Part shown: in pieces, positions 18,160-27,366 of the stretch | Position numbering within the stretch: the stretch's first letter is position 1 | Layout of the letters: each line of letters opens with the position of its first letter | NCBI GenBank assembly: GCA_017308575.1 | Contig: JAFKEQ010000004.1 | Coordinates: forward strand, 186,001-250,000 | Origin: Afipia sp. | GTDB taxonomy: Bacteria; Pseudomonadota; Alphaproteobacteria; Rhizobiales; Xanthobacteraceae | Reading direction: 5' to 3' | Length of the DNA stretch: 64,000 nt | Program-made: the position numbers and the translations under genes | The notes under the pieces: model-generated | Databases searched by the model: none | Seen by the model: only the letters and a program-made list of their open reading frames with translations | What the model was told of the DNA's origin: nothing

Positions 18160-19455
18160 ATGGCAGCGCCCAAACCTCCCGCGTTCGACACGCTCAGCCT
18201 TCATGCGGGCCAGCATCCCGATCCTCTCACCGGCGCGCGCGCCGCGCCGATCTATCAAACCACGTCCTACGTCTTTCAGGATGCGGACCATGCCGCGGCG
18301 CTGTTCAACATCGAACGCGCGGGCCACCTTTACACGCGCATTTCCAACCCCACCATCGCGGTGCTGGAGGAACGCCTCGCGGCGCTGGAAAACGGCGTCG
18401 GCGCGGTCTGCACCGCCAGCGGCATGGCGGCGATGCATCTGGCCATCACCACCCTGCTCGATGCCGGAGACCATATCGTGGCGTCCGCCTCGCTCTATGG
18501 CGGCACGATCAACCTCTTGACGCATACGCTGCCGCGCTTCGGCATCACCACCACTTTCGTCAAGCCGCGCGATCACGACGGAATCCGCACCGCGATCAAG
18601 CCCAACACCAAGCTCGTGATCGGCGAAACCATCGGCAATCCGGGACTTGAGGTGTTCGACATTCCGGCGGTCGCGAAGATCGCTCACGATGCGGGCATTC
18701 CTCTCCTGATCGACAACACTTTCGCGACGCCTTATCTGGCGCGACCCATCGAGATGGGCGCAGACATCGTGATGAATTCGATCACCAAGTGGATCGGCGG
18801 CCATGGCATCGCCATCGGCGGCGTCATCGTGGACGGCGGGCATTTCGACTGGGAAAAGTCCGGCAAATTCCCGACGCTGACGACGCCTTATGCCGGATAT
18901 CACGGCATCGTCTTCGCGGAGGAATTCGGGCCGCAAGCCTTCATCATGCGCGCCCGCGCCGAGGGCCTGCGCGATTTCGGCGCGTGCCTCTCGCCAACCA
19001 ACGCGTTCCAGATCCTGCAGGGTGTCGAGACGCTGCATGTGCGCATGCCGCGTCATGTCGAGAACGCCGCCGCAGTTCTCGACTTCCTGAAGACGAACAA
19101 GGCCGTCGAGTGGGTGCAGCACCCCTCGCTCGACAGCCATCCCGATCATGACCTCGCCAAAAAGCTGCTGCCCCGCGGCGCGGGCTCGATCATCACCTTC
19201 GGCATCAAGGGCGGTCGCGATGCGGGACGCAAGTTTATCGAAGCACTGAAACTGGTCAGCCATGTCGCCAATGTCGGCGACGCCAAGACGCTGGTAATCC
19301 ACCCCGCCTCCACCACCCATCAGCAGATGAACGCCGAACAGTTGAAAACCGCAGGCATCGGCGAAGAACTGATCCGCCTGTCCATCGGCATCGAGGCCGC
19401 CGAGGATATCATCGGCGACATCGGCCAGGCGCTCCGCTTCTCGCAAAAGGCTTGA
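18160..19455 (+). CDS. metY: O-acetylhomoserine aminocarboxypropyltransferase (sulfhydrylase)
   Basis: A 431-residue PLP enzyme of the Cys/Met metabolism family that makes homocysteine (or methionine) from O-acetylhomoserine and sulfide (or methanethiol). The PLP lysine is Lys210 in NSITKWIGGHG. The N-terminal pattern FDTLSLHAGQHPDP and the long C-terminal part, about 430 residues rather than 380-400, point to the MetY branch and away from cystathionine synthases. The alpha/beta hydrolase gene follows after 3 bases, so they are co-transcribed. Confidence 0.92.
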   Translation: MAAPKPPAFDTLSLHAGQHPDPLTGARAAPIYQTTSYVFQDADHAAALFNIERAGHLYTRISNPTIAVLEERLAALENGVGAVCTASGMAAMHLAITTLLDAGDHIVASASLYGGTINLLTHTLPRFGITTTFVKPRDHDGIRTAIKPNTKLVIGETIGNPGLEVFDIPAVAKIAHDAGIPLLIDNTFATPYLARPIEMGADIVMNSITKWIGGHGIAIGGVIVDGGHFDWEKSGKFPTLTTPYAGYHGIVFAEEFGPQAFIMRARAEGLRDFGACLSPTNAFQILQGVETLHVRMPRHVENAAAVLDFLKTNKAVEWVQHPSLDSHPDHDLAKKLLPRGAGSIITFGIKGGRDAGRKFIEALKLVSHVANVGDAKTLVIHPASTTHQQMNAEQLKTAGIGEELIRLSIGIEAAEDIIGDIGQALRFSQKA

Positions 19456-19458
19456 GAC

Positions 19459-20265
19459 ATGATCCTTAATGTTGACGGCGTCGAAACATTCGCGACCACG
19501 GGCGGCAAGCCGTTCGATCCGAAATTGCCGCTGGTCGTGTTCCTGCATGGCGCGGGCTTCGACCATTCGATGTGGGCGACGTTCAGCCGCTGGTTTTCGC
19601 ATCACGGCTACAGCGTGCTGGTGCCGGATTTGCCGGGACACGGAAAGTCCAAGGGCGCGCTGATCCCCACCATTTCCGGCATGGCCGACTGGGTTACGCG
19701 GCTGATCGCCGCCAGCGGTGCAACAAAAGCCGGTCTCGTCGGCCATTCGATGGGATCGCTAGTCGCGCTCGATACCGCCGCGCGCTACCCGGACAAGGTG
19801 TCAGCGCTTTCGCTGATCGGTGTCGGCAGCGCGATGCCGGTCTCGCCCGACCTGCTCAATGCGGCGAAGGACAACAACCACGACGCCATCGATATGGTCT
19901 CGATCTGGGGTTTCGGCTTCGCGGCAAGCCTCGGCGGCTCGCAGGCCCCGGGCCTCTGGATGCTCGGCGGCGGGCAGCGCGTGCTGGAACGAACTGCGCC
20001 GGGTGTGCTATTCAACGATCTCGCCGCCTGCAACGATTATAAAGACGTAATCCCTTCCGCCGCGAAGGTGACTGCGCCGACCACGCTGATCCTCGGCGAG
20101 CGGGACATGATGACGCCGCTGAAATCCGGAAAGCAGCTTGCCGCTGCGATCGCCGGGACGAACACCGTGGTGATCCCCGGCGCGGGTCACATGCTGACCG
20201 CGGAGCGGCCGGACGATGTCCTCGTCGCGCTGGTGAAAGCGAACGCCCAGCCGCAGGCGGCCTGA
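19459..20265 (+). CDS. Alpha/beta hydrolase
   Basis: A 268-residue alpha/beta-hydrolase fold protein. The oxyanion region is FLHGAGFDHSMW, the nucleophile elbow GHSMGS holds the serine near residue 96, the acid is probably the Asp of LGERDMMTP and the histidine is in PGAGHM near residue 243. No signal peptide. It is joined to metY by a 3-base gap, which suggests an ester or thioester substrate connected to that enzyme, but nothing in the sequence identifies it. It converges on the glutamate dehydrogenase gene, stops 3 bases apart. Confidence 0.88.
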   Translation: MILNVDGVETFATTGGKPFDPKLPLVVFLHGAGFDHSMWATFSRWFSHHGYSVLVPDLPGHGKSKGALIPTISGMADWVTRLIAASGATKAGLVGHSMGSLVALDTAARYPDKVSALSLIGVGSAMPVSPDLLNAAKDNNHDAIDMVSIWGFGFAASLGGSQAPGLWMLGGGQRVLERTAPGVLFNDLAACNDYKDVIPSAAKVTAPTTLILGERDMMTPLKSGKQLAAAIAGTNTVVIPGAGHMLTAERPDDVLVALVKANAQPQAA

Positions 20266-20268
20266 CGA

Positions 20269-21528
20269 TCACGGAAACAGGCCGCGCGTCGTCTTCGCCG
20301 CGCGAACCTTCTCCACGCCGATGGCCATGGCTGCCGTCCGGTGCGAGATGTTTTCCTTCTTCGCCCGCTCCACCATCGCATCGAACGCACGATCCAGAAT
20401 GCGGTATTCGCGTTCCTTCACCTCTTCCTCCTCCCAGAAGAGCTGCTGCAGGTCCTGCACCCATTCGAAATAGCTGACCACCACGCCGCCTGAATTGCAC
20501 AGGATGTCGGGGATCAGGAATATTTCGTCCTGCCGCTGTTCGAGCACGCGGTCGGCCTCCGGCGTGGTCGGCCCGTTCGCACCCTCGGCCAGCACGCGGC
20601 AGCGAAGTTGCCCCGCGACCTTCTCATCGATCACGCGCTCCATCGCCGCAGGCACCAGAACATCGCACGGCAGCGTCAGAACGGTCGCCGGATCACACTG
20701 CAGTTCGGAGGAAAACCCCGCAATGCTGCCGTGACTCGCGACATGCGCGGCCAGGGCGGAAACATCCAGTCCCTTCGGATCATGCAGCGCACCAGTGTGG
20801 TCGCTCACCGCGATGATCTTCACACCGTATTCCGCAAGCTCCAGCGCGGTGTAGGAGCCAACATTGCCGAAGCCCTGGACCACTGCGGTGGCATCGGAAA
20901 AATTAATCGACAGCAATCCAAGTACGCGCCGCGCAAGATAGGCCACGCCCCTGCCCGTCGCTTCGCGCCGCCCGAGCGTGCCGCCGGAGGCGACCGGCTT
21001 GCCGGTGACGATCTCCGTCACGGTCTTGCCCTGATACATGGAATAGGTGTCCATGAACCACGCCATCACCTGCTCGTTGGTGCCCATGTCCGGCGCCATC
21101 ACGTCGGTGTGCGGACCGACGAAGGGAATCATCTCCTGCATATAGCGACGCGACAGCGCTTCGAGTTCGGTCCGCGACAATGCACCCGGATCGACATGGA
21201 TGCCACCCTTGGCGCCGCCGTAAGGCAGTCCGACCAGCGCGCACTTCCAGCTCATCCAGATCGCCAGCGCCGCGACCTCACCGAGATCGACCGTGTTGGA
21301 AAACCGCGTGCCGCCCTTGGTCGGCCCCAGCGTGAGATGATGCTGCACGCGATAGCCCTCAAACACCGCGACCGTTCCGTCGTCGCGATGGATCGGGCAG
21401 GATACGGTCACGGCGCGCTTGGGCATCAGCAGCCGCGCGCGCTCGTCATGCGGAATGGAAAGATGATCGGCGATCACCCCGAACTGCTTCACCGCCATAT
21501 CGAAAACCGGACCGCTGTAAACTGTCAT
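20269..21528 (-). CDS. gdhA: Glutamate dehydrogenase (Glu/Leu/Phe/Val family)
   Basis: A 419-residue hexameric-type dehydrogenase that interconverts glutamate with 2-oxoglutarate and ammonia. It shows the N-terminal domain with GPTKGGTRF, the catalytic lysine motif PYGGAKGGI, then PDMGT and the C-terminal Rossmann motif QGFGNVGSYTA. Length is normal for the class. A leucine or phenylalanine dehydrogenase is less likely given the length. Its position between amidase/hydrolase genes and an amino acid importer suits nitrogen assimilation or amino acid catabolism. Confidence 0.92.
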   Translation of the reverse strand: MTVYSGPVFDMAVKQFGVIADHLSIPHDERARLLMPKRAVTVSCPIHRDDGTVAVFEGYRVQHHLTLGPTKGGTRFSNTVDLGEVAALAIWMSWKCALVGLPYGGAKGGIHVDPGALSRTELEALSRRYMQEMIPFVGPHTDVMAPDMGTNEQVMAWFMDTYSMYQGKTVTEIVTGKPVASGGTLGRREATGRGVAYLARRVLGLLSINFSDATAVVQGFGNVGSYTALELAEYGVKIIAVSDHTGALHDPKGLDVSALAAHVASHGSIAGFSSELQCDPATVLTLPCDVLVPAAMERVIDEKVAGQLRCRVLAEGANGPTTPEADRVLEQRQDEIFLIPDILCNSGGVVVSYFEWVQDLQQLFWEEEEVKEREYRILDRAFDAMVERAKKENISHRTAAMAIGVEKVRAAKTTRGLFP

Positions 21529-21611
21529 CGATCTATCCTGCTGTTGATGGTCAAGTTTAATGCCGCCATCGGCCCGAGCGTTCCGTGGGCAGCTTCACGT
21601 TGCCGTTGACC

Positions 21612-21631
21612 CGCTTGCGAAAAGGCAAGCG
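21612..21631 (-). terminator. Hairpin downstream of the liv operon
   Basis: CGCTTGC pairs with GCAAGCG around a GAAAAG loop, about 65 bases after the last liv gene on its strand. No T-run follows, so intrinsic termination is doubtful. Confidence 0.3.
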
Positions 21632-21696
21632 CGGTCGTCTGCGCGCAAGGCGCATGATGGACTCATTGCTCTCGAAGCGTTTTGCTGCGGGCCCGG

Positions 21697-22404
21697 CTAC
21701 ATGCCCAGATAAGCCCGCCTGACTTCCGGATTGGCCTTGATCTCGGCGGCGGGACCGCTCATCACCACCTTGCCGGTCTGCAGCACATAGGCGCGATCGG
21801 AAATTTCGAGGCTTTCCGACAGCCGCTGTTCGACCAGAAGGATCGTGACCCCGCTGTCGCGGATCTGCTGAACGGCCGCGAAGATTTCATCAACCAGCTT
21901 CGGCATGATGCCCTGCGACGGCTCGTCGAGCATCAAGAGACGCGGCCGCGTCATCAGCGCGCGCGAAATCGCCAGCATCTGCTGTTCGCCGCCGGACAGC
22001 GTACCCGCGCGCTGCGCCAGCCGCTCCTGCAGCCGCGGAAACAGCTTGAACACGAATTCCAGCGGACCATCGCGGTCGGGGCTGCCGCGATGCAGATAGC
22101 TGCCGAGCCGCAGATTGTCGGAGACGCTGAGGCGCGGAAACAGTCGCTTGCTCTCGGGCACGTAGGCAAGGCCACGCGCCGTGACCAGATGCGCGGGAAT
22201 GTTATCGATCCGCTCGCCGCTGAAATTCACCGCGCCGGATTTCGGCTTCTCCATACCGGCGATGGATTTCAGCAGCGTCGATTTGCCCGCGCCGTTGGCG
22301 CCGGCGACGGTGACGATCTCGCCGGTATCGACCTTGATTGAAATGTCGGAAATCGCGATCAGGCCGCGATAGGCCGTGGTGAGATTGGCGACATCAAGCA
22401 GCAC
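21697..22404 (-). CDS. livF: Branched-chain amino acid type ABC transporter ATPase (LivF)
   Basis: A 235-residue ATPase with Walker A GANGAGKST, signature LSGGEQQ and Walker B LLMLDEPSQG, ending in the LivF-like RRAYLGM. It energises import of an amino acid or related acid by the two membrane proteins. It starts with GTG and overlaps the livG stop by 11 bases. It is the last gene of the livH-M-G-F operon. Confidence 0.93.
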   Translation of the reverse strand: MLLDVANLTTAYRGLIAISDISIKVDTGEIVTVAGANGAGKSTLLKSIAGMEKPKSGAVNFSGERIDNIPAHLVTARGLAYVPESKRLFPRLSVSDNLRLGSYLHRGSPDRDGPLEFVFKLFPRLQERLAQRAGTLSGGEQQMLAISRALMTRPRLLMLDEPSQGIMPKLVDEIFAAVQQIRDSGVTILLVEQRLSESLEISDRAYVLQTGKVVMSGPAAEIKANPEVRRAYLGM

Positions 22405-23128
22405 GGTGACGATCCCCCAGATAGGCGGCGATCACTTTCTCGTCGCGCACCACGTCTCTCGGAAGCCCTTCTGCGAGGGTCTTGCCGAGATGCAGCACCA
22501 CGGCGCGGTCCACCAGCGGCATCACCACTTCCATCACATGCTCGACCATGACGACGGTGACGCCGCTCTGCCGCACCTTGCGGATCAGGTCGACGCCTGC
22601 CGCCGCCTCGCTTGGCGTGAGGCCGGTCAGAACTTCATCGAGCAGAAGCAATTTCGGCTCGGTGGCGAGCGCGCGCGCGACCTCAAGACGGCGCTTCTGC
22701 GGCGGCGTCAGATCGGCGGCCGACGTATCGGCATAGTTTCCGAGGCCGACATAGTCGAGCACGTCGAGCGCCTTCGCCCTCGCCTGCAGAACACCCGCGT
22801 AACGCACGAAAGCGCCGACCGTAACATTCTCTACCACCGACATGGAATCGAACGAACGCGGCACCTGATAGGTTCGCGCGATGCCGAGCTGGCAACGCTT
22901 TGCGGCGGGCAGCGGCGTGATATCGCGGCCGTCGAACGCGATGGTGCCGGCTGAAACCGGAAATGCACCCGCAATGAGATTGAACAACGTGGACTTCCCC
23001 GCACCGTTCGGACCGATCAGCCCCAGAATCTCGCCGCGCCTAACGTCGAGATCGATGGAATCGTTGGCGACCAGACCGCCGAAATGGCGCGTCACCCCGC
23101 GGCAACTGATGATGGGTGTATCGCTCAT
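22394..23128 (-). CDS. livG: Branched-chain amino acid type ABC transporter ATPase (LivG)
   Basis: A 244-residue ATPase from the ATG at 23128 (MSDTPIISCRG). Walker A GPNGAGKST, a signature region altered to LTPPQKRRLEVARAL instead of LSGGxQ, and Walker B LLLLDEVLTGL are visible. The degenerate signature and the DEV (not DEP) in Walker B are variants seen in LivG paralogues, though they might alter hydrolysis. The frame is open for another 356 codons upstream, but that is a shadow over livM. The start overlaps the livM stop as ATGA. Confidence 0.92.
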   Translation of the reverse strand: MSDTPIISCRGVTRHFGGLVANDSIDLDVRRGEILGLIGPNGAGKSTLFNLIAGAFPVSAGTIAFDGRDITPLPAAKRCQLGIARTYQVPRSFDSMSVVENVTVGAFVRYAGVLQARAKALDVLDYVGLGNYADTSAADLTPPQKRRLEVARALATEPKLLLLDEVLTGLTPSEAAAGVDLIRKVRQSGVTVVMVEHVMEVVMPLVDRAVVLHLGKTLAEGLPRDVVRDEKVIAAYLGDRHRAA

Positions 23129-24132
23129 GTTGCAGCCCTGCTTGCTGCCGGTGACTTGATGAAGCTGAGAATGCCTTCGGGCCGGGTCAGCGACACGATC
23201 ATCACAAGGCCGCCATAGATCACGAGGTCGAGGCCGGAGCCGGAGCCGCCGAGATAGGATCGCGTGAATTCGGCCAGCGGAATCAGGATCAGCGCGCCGA
23301 CCGCGGGGCCCCACAGCGAACCGACGCCGCCCAGCACCGCAGGCAAGGCCATCAGCAGCGAGAAACGGAAGTGCATCACGCTGTCCGGATCGATGTACGA
23401 CACGAAAGCTGCGTAGAAGCCGCCGCCGACCGCCGTGAAGAACGCCGAGATCGCCGCCGCCGCCATCTTGGATTGAAAGATGGTGACGCCGAGGCTTTCC
23501 GCCGCGTCGGCATTGTCTTTTACCGCGCGCCACCAGTAACCCCACTTGGATTCCACGATGGCGAAGGTGACCAGCCATGTGACGGCGAACAGGCCGAGCG
23601 CAAAGTAAAAGTACGGCGCCTTGTTGCGGGCGAACTGCAATGTCCACCACGAGTCCGGCGTGAACGGCCATTGAATGCCGAGGGCCGCGCCGGCGTAATC
23701 CCAGTTGTGGAACAGCAGCAGTCCGATTTCCGCGATCACGATGGTGGCGATGGAAAAGTAATGCCCCTTGAGGCGGAAGCTCGGATAGCCGAGCGCCAGC
23801 GCGATCAGCGCCGCGAGAATGCCCCCGGCCAGCAAGCCGCCCCATGGCGTGATGCCGAACTTCACATAAAGAAGGCTGGTGGCATAAGCGCCGATACCGA
23901 AATACAGCGCATGACCGAGCGACACCTGCCCGCAATAGCCGCCGAGCAGATTCCAGCTTTGCGACAGCGCCGCGAACAGCAGCGTCAGGATCAGCACATT
24001 CATCATATAGACGTCGGACACCAGACGCGGCACCAGCGCGATCAAAGCGAACACGACGAGCGCGACGATCAACTGACGGCGGCGTCCGGCGACAAAGGTC
24101 GTCATGGACGAGGTTGCTGTGCTCACGGACAT
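23125..24132 (-). CDS. livM: Branched-chain amino acid type ABC transporter permease (LivM)
   Basis: About 335 residues with eight to ten hydrophobic segments. The LivM signature NLLGGYCGQVSLGHALYFGIG is near residue 63. It forms the membrane channel with LivH. The start is taken as the ATG at 24132, overlapping the livH stop (TGATG); a GTG at 24135 is in the same frame. The operon order H-M-G-F with all junctions overlapping indicates translational coupling. Confidence 0.92.
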   Translation of the reverse strand: MSVSTATSSMTTFVAGRRRQLIVALVVFALIALVPRLVSDVYMMNVLILTLLFAALSQSWNLLGGYCGQVSLGHALYFGIGAYATSLLYVKFGITPWGGLLAGGILAALIALALGYPSFRLKGHYFSIATIVIAEIGLLLFHNWDYAGAALGIQWPFTPDSWWTLQFARNKAPYFYFALGLFAVTWLVTFAIVESKWGYWWRAVKDNADAAESLGVTIFQSKMAAAAISAFFTAVGGGFYAAFVSYIDPDSVMHFRFSLLMALPAVLGGVGSLWGPAVGALILIPLAEFTRSYLGGSGSGLDLVIYGGLVMIVSLTRPEGILSFIKSPAASRAAT

Positions 24133-25010
24133 CACAGCCTCCCGAACAGGCCGCTCGGCCTGATAAACAGAACCAGCAGATACAGCGAATAGACACCGAT
24201 CGACTTCAGCGATGCCGGCAGGATCAGCGTGGTCAGCGCCTCGACCAGTCCGACGATCACGCCAGCCACCAGCGCGCCGAAAATGCTACCGAAGCCACCG
24301 AGCGCCACCGTCACATAGGCGATCAGCGCGAAGGTGCCGCCGACCTGCGGATGGATGTAGTAGAAGATCGCCAGCACCGCGCCTGCGATACCGACCAGCG
24401 CCGCGCCGAGGCCCCAGCCCAGCGCGAACACGCGGTTGCGGTCGATGCCGACCAGCGCCACCGCACCCTGATCCTCGCGGGTGGCTTCCAGCGCCTTGCC
24501 GAAATCGGTCCGCGTGATCAGCCAGTACAGCCCGCCGAACACCGCCAGCGAGACCGCGCCGCCAAAAATCTGCGGCCATGGCAGGAACACGCCGCCGAGG
24601 TTGAGCGTCTTGCCGCCCAGCCAGGTGTTGGCGATGTTGCGATAGTCCGGCGTGAAGAAATACTGCGCCAGGCCCTGGATCAGCAGCGCCAGTCCGAAGG
24701 TCGCGAAGATCTGCACCATGCCGGGATTGGCCTTGGCGCGCATGGCAAAGCGGATGATGCCCGCATAGACCGCGACGCCGAGCACGAACATCAGCGCCAC
24801 CACCAGCGGCGCCAGTAAAACGGGGTCGAGCGCCGTCGTGAACACCAGCCCGAAGGTCGCGTACATCGCGAGCATGAGGAATTCGCCATGGGCGAAGTTC
24901 ACCACATCCATCAGACCGAAGATCAGCGACAAGCCGACCGCGATCAGCGCGTAGATCAGCCCCATCAGAAGGCCGCTGGCGATCACTTGTAAAAAGGCCT
25001 GTGTCGTCAC
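24132..25010 (-). CDS. livH: Branched-chain amino acid type ABC transporter permease (LivH)
   Basis: About 292 residues, all hydrophobic helices, with the LivH motif IFGLMDVVNFAHGEFLMLAMY near the N-terminus. The GTG at 25010 (VTTQAFLQV) gives a normal LivH N-terminus; the frame extends to 25079 but that part crosses the terminator hairpin and is Arg/Cys-rich. It is the first membrane gene after the binding-protein gene, separated from it by a terminator-like hairpin. Confidence 0.9.
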   Translation of the reverse strand: MTTQAFLQVIASGLLMGLIYALIAVGLSLIFGLMDVVNFAHGEFLMLAMYATFGLVFTTALDPVLLAPLVVALMFVLGVAVYAGIIRFAMRAKANPGMVQIFATFGLALLIQGLAQYFFTPDYRNIANTWLGGKTLNLGGVFLPWPQIFGGAVSLAVFGGLYWLITRTDFGKALEATREDQGAVALVGIDRNRVFALGWGLGAALVGIAGAVLAIFYYIHPQVGGTFALIAYVTVALGGFGSIFGALVAGVIVGLVEALTTLILPASLKSIGVYSLYLLVLFIRPSGLFGRL

Positions 25011-25087
25011 CGGAAAATACCTACCCCTGCAAGCGCACGCATATCTGCGCGCGGTCCCCACACCCACGTTCGAAAACATCCAAGAAA

Positions 25088-25113
25088 AAGGCGCTGCCTG
25101 ACAGCAGCGCCTT
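25088..25113 (-). terminator. Terminator between binding protein and livH
   Basis: AAGGCGCTGC and GCAGCGCCTT form a perfect 10-pair stem around CTGACA; on the minus strand it is followed by a T-rich run (TTTTTCTTG, overlapping the stem end). It lies 10 bases after the binding-protein stop, a good intrinsic terminator or attenuator. Confidence 0.8.
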
Positions 25114-25122
25114 GTCGCAGGG

Positions 25123-26370
25123 CTAGCCGTTCATCGGCCATTTCGGCTCGGCGACGGCCGCCTGCGCCGGATAAACCGTGATGAACTTGCCGCCGAGATA
25201 CTGCAGCAGCACCGGATCGGCATCGTCGTTCTGGCCTTCGGCGGTGAACTTGATGCGCTTCCACGGCATGATGGTCTGTTCGCCGGGGGTGTCGGTTGCG
25301 GCGAGCGCAGCGCGGATCTTCTCGCCATCGGTGGACTTGGCGCGATCGATGGCATCCGCCACCACCAGCAGCGAGGTGAGCTGGCGCGAGGTATTGTCGT
25401 TGAGGTCGCGGTTGGCGCGGGCCTTGAACAGGTCATTGACCTTGCCGACCGACGGGCGCTTCGACGCGAGATCCAGCGAGAAGCTGGCGCGCGAGATCAG
25501 GCCGTTGAGCTTGTCGCCCACCGCATCGAACGTCGCCTTGTCGGCGAAGCCCGCCGCCTGCGCCAAGAGGTTATTCGGCTTGTAGCCGAGTTCATCCATG
25601 GTCTTCATTAGAAGGATGGAATCGGTGGTGTAGCTCGACGGCAGCAGCACGTCCGGATTGGCGGTCTTGATCTGCTGCACTTCGGCCGTGAGCGACGGCG
25701 ACGAGGCACGATACTTGATGTCGGCCACGACCTTGTAGCCGCGGTCGGCGGCGAGCTTGCGCTGCACGTTCGAGGAGTCGGTGCCGAAAATGGTGTCCTC
25801 GTAGAACAGTCCGACACTGTCGATCTTCTTGCCCTTCTTCTTCAGCGCATCCATGAACTCGAACATCGCGAGCGAGAACATTTCGTCGTGCGCGGCGGGA
25901 CGGAAGAAGAACTTCAGGCCCCGGCGATGCAGGCTCGGCGACGAAGAGTCCGCCGCGACATAGGGAATGCCATAGCGTTCGCACGAGGCGCTGACGGTCG
26001 CAGACACGGAGGAATGGAATGCGCCGCAGATCGCGACCACCTTGTCCTGCGTGATCAGGCGCTCGGCTTCCGCGCGGCCCTTCTGCGGATCGCCCTGGTG
26101 GTCGGCGAAGATCAGCTTGACCTTGGCGCCGCCGAGGCCCGCCAGTCCGGCGTTCTTTGCCGTCGGAATATCCAGGTCGTGCGCGTTATTGATGATGTCG
26201 GCGGCGGTCTCCAGCGCGGCGCGCGCATCGGCGCCGACCTGCGCGGTCGGGCCGGTCAGCGGCCAGATGCATCCGATGGGAATTTCACCGCCTTGCGCGA
26301 AAGCGCGGGAGCCGACAGCTCCGGCAAGAGACAGGGCGACGCCCGACAACAAAACTTCACGGCGATTCAT
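25123..26370 (-). CDS. Liv-type ABC transporter substrate-binding protein
   Basis: A 415-residue periplasmic binding protein of the branched-chain amino acid class. The N-terminus MNRREVLLSG followed by a hydrophobic stretch and AFAQ is a twin-arginine-type signal, so it may be exported folded. The ATG at 26370 lies 9 bases from AGGGGA; a GTG at 26379 is too close to that site. Mature part begins IPIGCIWPLTGPTAQVG. It belongs to the livHMGF genes downstream, with an intervening terminator that would make more binding protein than permease. Confidence 0.92.
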   Translation of the reverse strand: MNRREVLLSGVALSLAGAVGSRAFAQGGEIPIGCIWPLTGPTAQVGADARAALETAADIINNAHDLDIPTAKNAGLAGLGGAKVKLIFADHQGDPQKGRAEAERLITQDKVVAICGAFHSSVSATVSASCERYGIPYVAADSSSPSLHRRGLKFFFRPAAHDEMFSLAMFEFMDALKKKGKKIDSVGLFYEDTIFGTDSSNVQRKLAADRGYKVVADIKYRASSPSLTAEVQQIKTANPDVLLPSSYTTDSILLMKTMDELGYKPNNLLAQAAGFADKATFDAVGDKLNGLISRASFSLDLASKRPSVGKVNDLFKARANRDLNDNTSRQLTSLLVVADAIDRAKSTDGEKIRAALAATDTPGEQTIMPWKRIKFTAEGQNDDADPVLLQYLGGKFITVYPAQAAVAEPKWPMNG

Positions 26371-26392
26371 CAATGACACTCCCCTATAATCG

Positions 26393-26410
26393 AAGCCCTT
26401 TTCCGGGCTT
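26393..26410 (-). terminator. Hairpin between hydro-lyase and binding-protein genes
   Basis: AAGCCC and GGGCTT pair around TTTTCC, 18 bases after the hydro-lyase stop on the minus strand. The stem is short and no T-run follows, so it is a weak candidate. Confidence 0.35.
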
Positions 26411-26427
26411 TCGAATGATGTCCAGTT

Positions 26428-27252
26428 TTACTGGATCGAAAACGCGGAATTGCGAACGTCGGTGACCAACATGTAACCCGGTGCGTGCGTGATCGCGAAC
26501 TCGGGCTTCGAATGCAGAATGACCGATTGTGGGGTTACTCCGCACGCCCAAAATACCGGCACTTCATCGGGCCGAATGCTCACGGCATCACCATAATCCG
26601 GCTTGGCAATATCCTTGATGCCGATCAGCTCCGGCTTCGCGAGATGCACCGGCGCGCCGTGCACGGATGGAAAACGCGTGGTGATCTGAACCGCGCGGAT
26701 CGCTTCGGCCGGCTTGAACGGCCGCATCGACACGACCATCGGCCCCGAAAATGGACCTGCGGACTTGCACGGCACGTTGGTGCGATACATCGGAACGTTG
26801 CGCTGTTCCTCGACGTGACGGATCTTCAAGCCGTCGGCAACCAGTGCTTCTTCAAATGAAAACGAGCAGCCGATGACAAAGGCGACGAGGTCGTCGCGCC
26901 AGTGCTTCATGATGTCGACGGGCTCCTCGACCATCTCGCCATTGCGCCAGATCCGGTAGAGCGGAATGTCGGTGCGGATATCAAGATCGATGCCGAGCGC
27001 CGGAATGCGCGGATCGCCGACCTCGGAGATGCCGATGATCGGACAGGGTTTGGGATTGAGCTGACAGAAACGATGAAAGGCTGAAGCTAGCTTCTCCGGC
27101 AGGATCGCGAGGTTGCCCTGCACATAACCGGGCGCAACGCCCGCCGTCACCGCGATCTCTCCGGCGCGGTAGGCGCGCCGGGCCTCCTCACTCGGAAGCA
27201 CCGGGACAGAGCCCTGTTCGGCGGGAGACAATTGCGAAGCCGCGGATAGCAT
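26428..27252 (-). CDS. Putative hydro-lyase of the DUF1445 (D-glutamate cyclase-like) family
   Basis: A 274-residue DUF1445 protein. Family-like segments are [25 protein letters not shown] with [15 protein letters not shown], and FWACGVTPQ. Relatives include a domain of human D-glutamate cyclase and bacterial proteins named putative hydro-lyases. The ATG at 27252 has GGAG eight bases upstream; an in-frame TTG at 27276 is less good. It is divergent from the LysR gene at 27367, its probable regulator, and lies upstream of the amino acid importer, suggesting catabolism of an imported amino or hydroxy acid. Confidence 0.82.
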   Translation of the reverse strand: MLSAASQLSPAEQGSVPVLPSEEARRAYRAGEIAVTAGVAPGYVQGNLAILPEKLASAFHRFCQLNPKPCPIIGISEVGDPRIPALGIDLDIRTDIPLYRIWRNGEMVEEPVDIMKHWRDDLVAFVIGCSFSFEEALVADGLKIRHVEEQRNVPMYRTNVPCKSAGPFSGPMVVSMRPFKPAEAIRAVQITTRFPSVHGAPVHLAKPELIGIKDIAKPDYGDAVSIRPDEVPVFWACGVTPQSVILHSKPEFAITHAPGYMLVTDVRNSAFSIQ

Positions 27253-27311
27253 CAGATCACTCCGTTTTTCTCGCAAAAGAGTGGATCATTGCGCTATCAT
27301 AAAGTCCAGTC

Positions 27312-27342
27312 GCGTTTTCTTATGAGAAACGATAAGAAACGC
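27312..27342. promoter_or_regulatory. LysR-type operator candidate
   Basis: Interrupted palindrome GCGTTTTCTTAT / ATAAGAAACGC (one base longer on the left) with a nested TTCTTATGAGAA, in the gap between the DUF1445 gene and its divergent LysR gene. Its size and place suit a LysR binding site. Confidence 0.5.
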
Positions 27343-27366
27343 TAATTCATTGCAAGATAGACGAGC

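Noticed and set aside
17359..19746. Very long minus-strand frame of about 795 codons over the amidase, metY and hydrolase genes
   Set aside because: It is antisense to three strong family members with active-site motifs; its own translation is low-complexity, Arg/Asp/Gly/His-rich and matches no family. High-GC shadow.
22394..24196. 600-codon frame containing livG with a long N-terminal extension
   Set aside because: The extension runs through livM in another frame; livM has clear family motifs and livG has a proper ATG at 23128 overlapping the livM stop.
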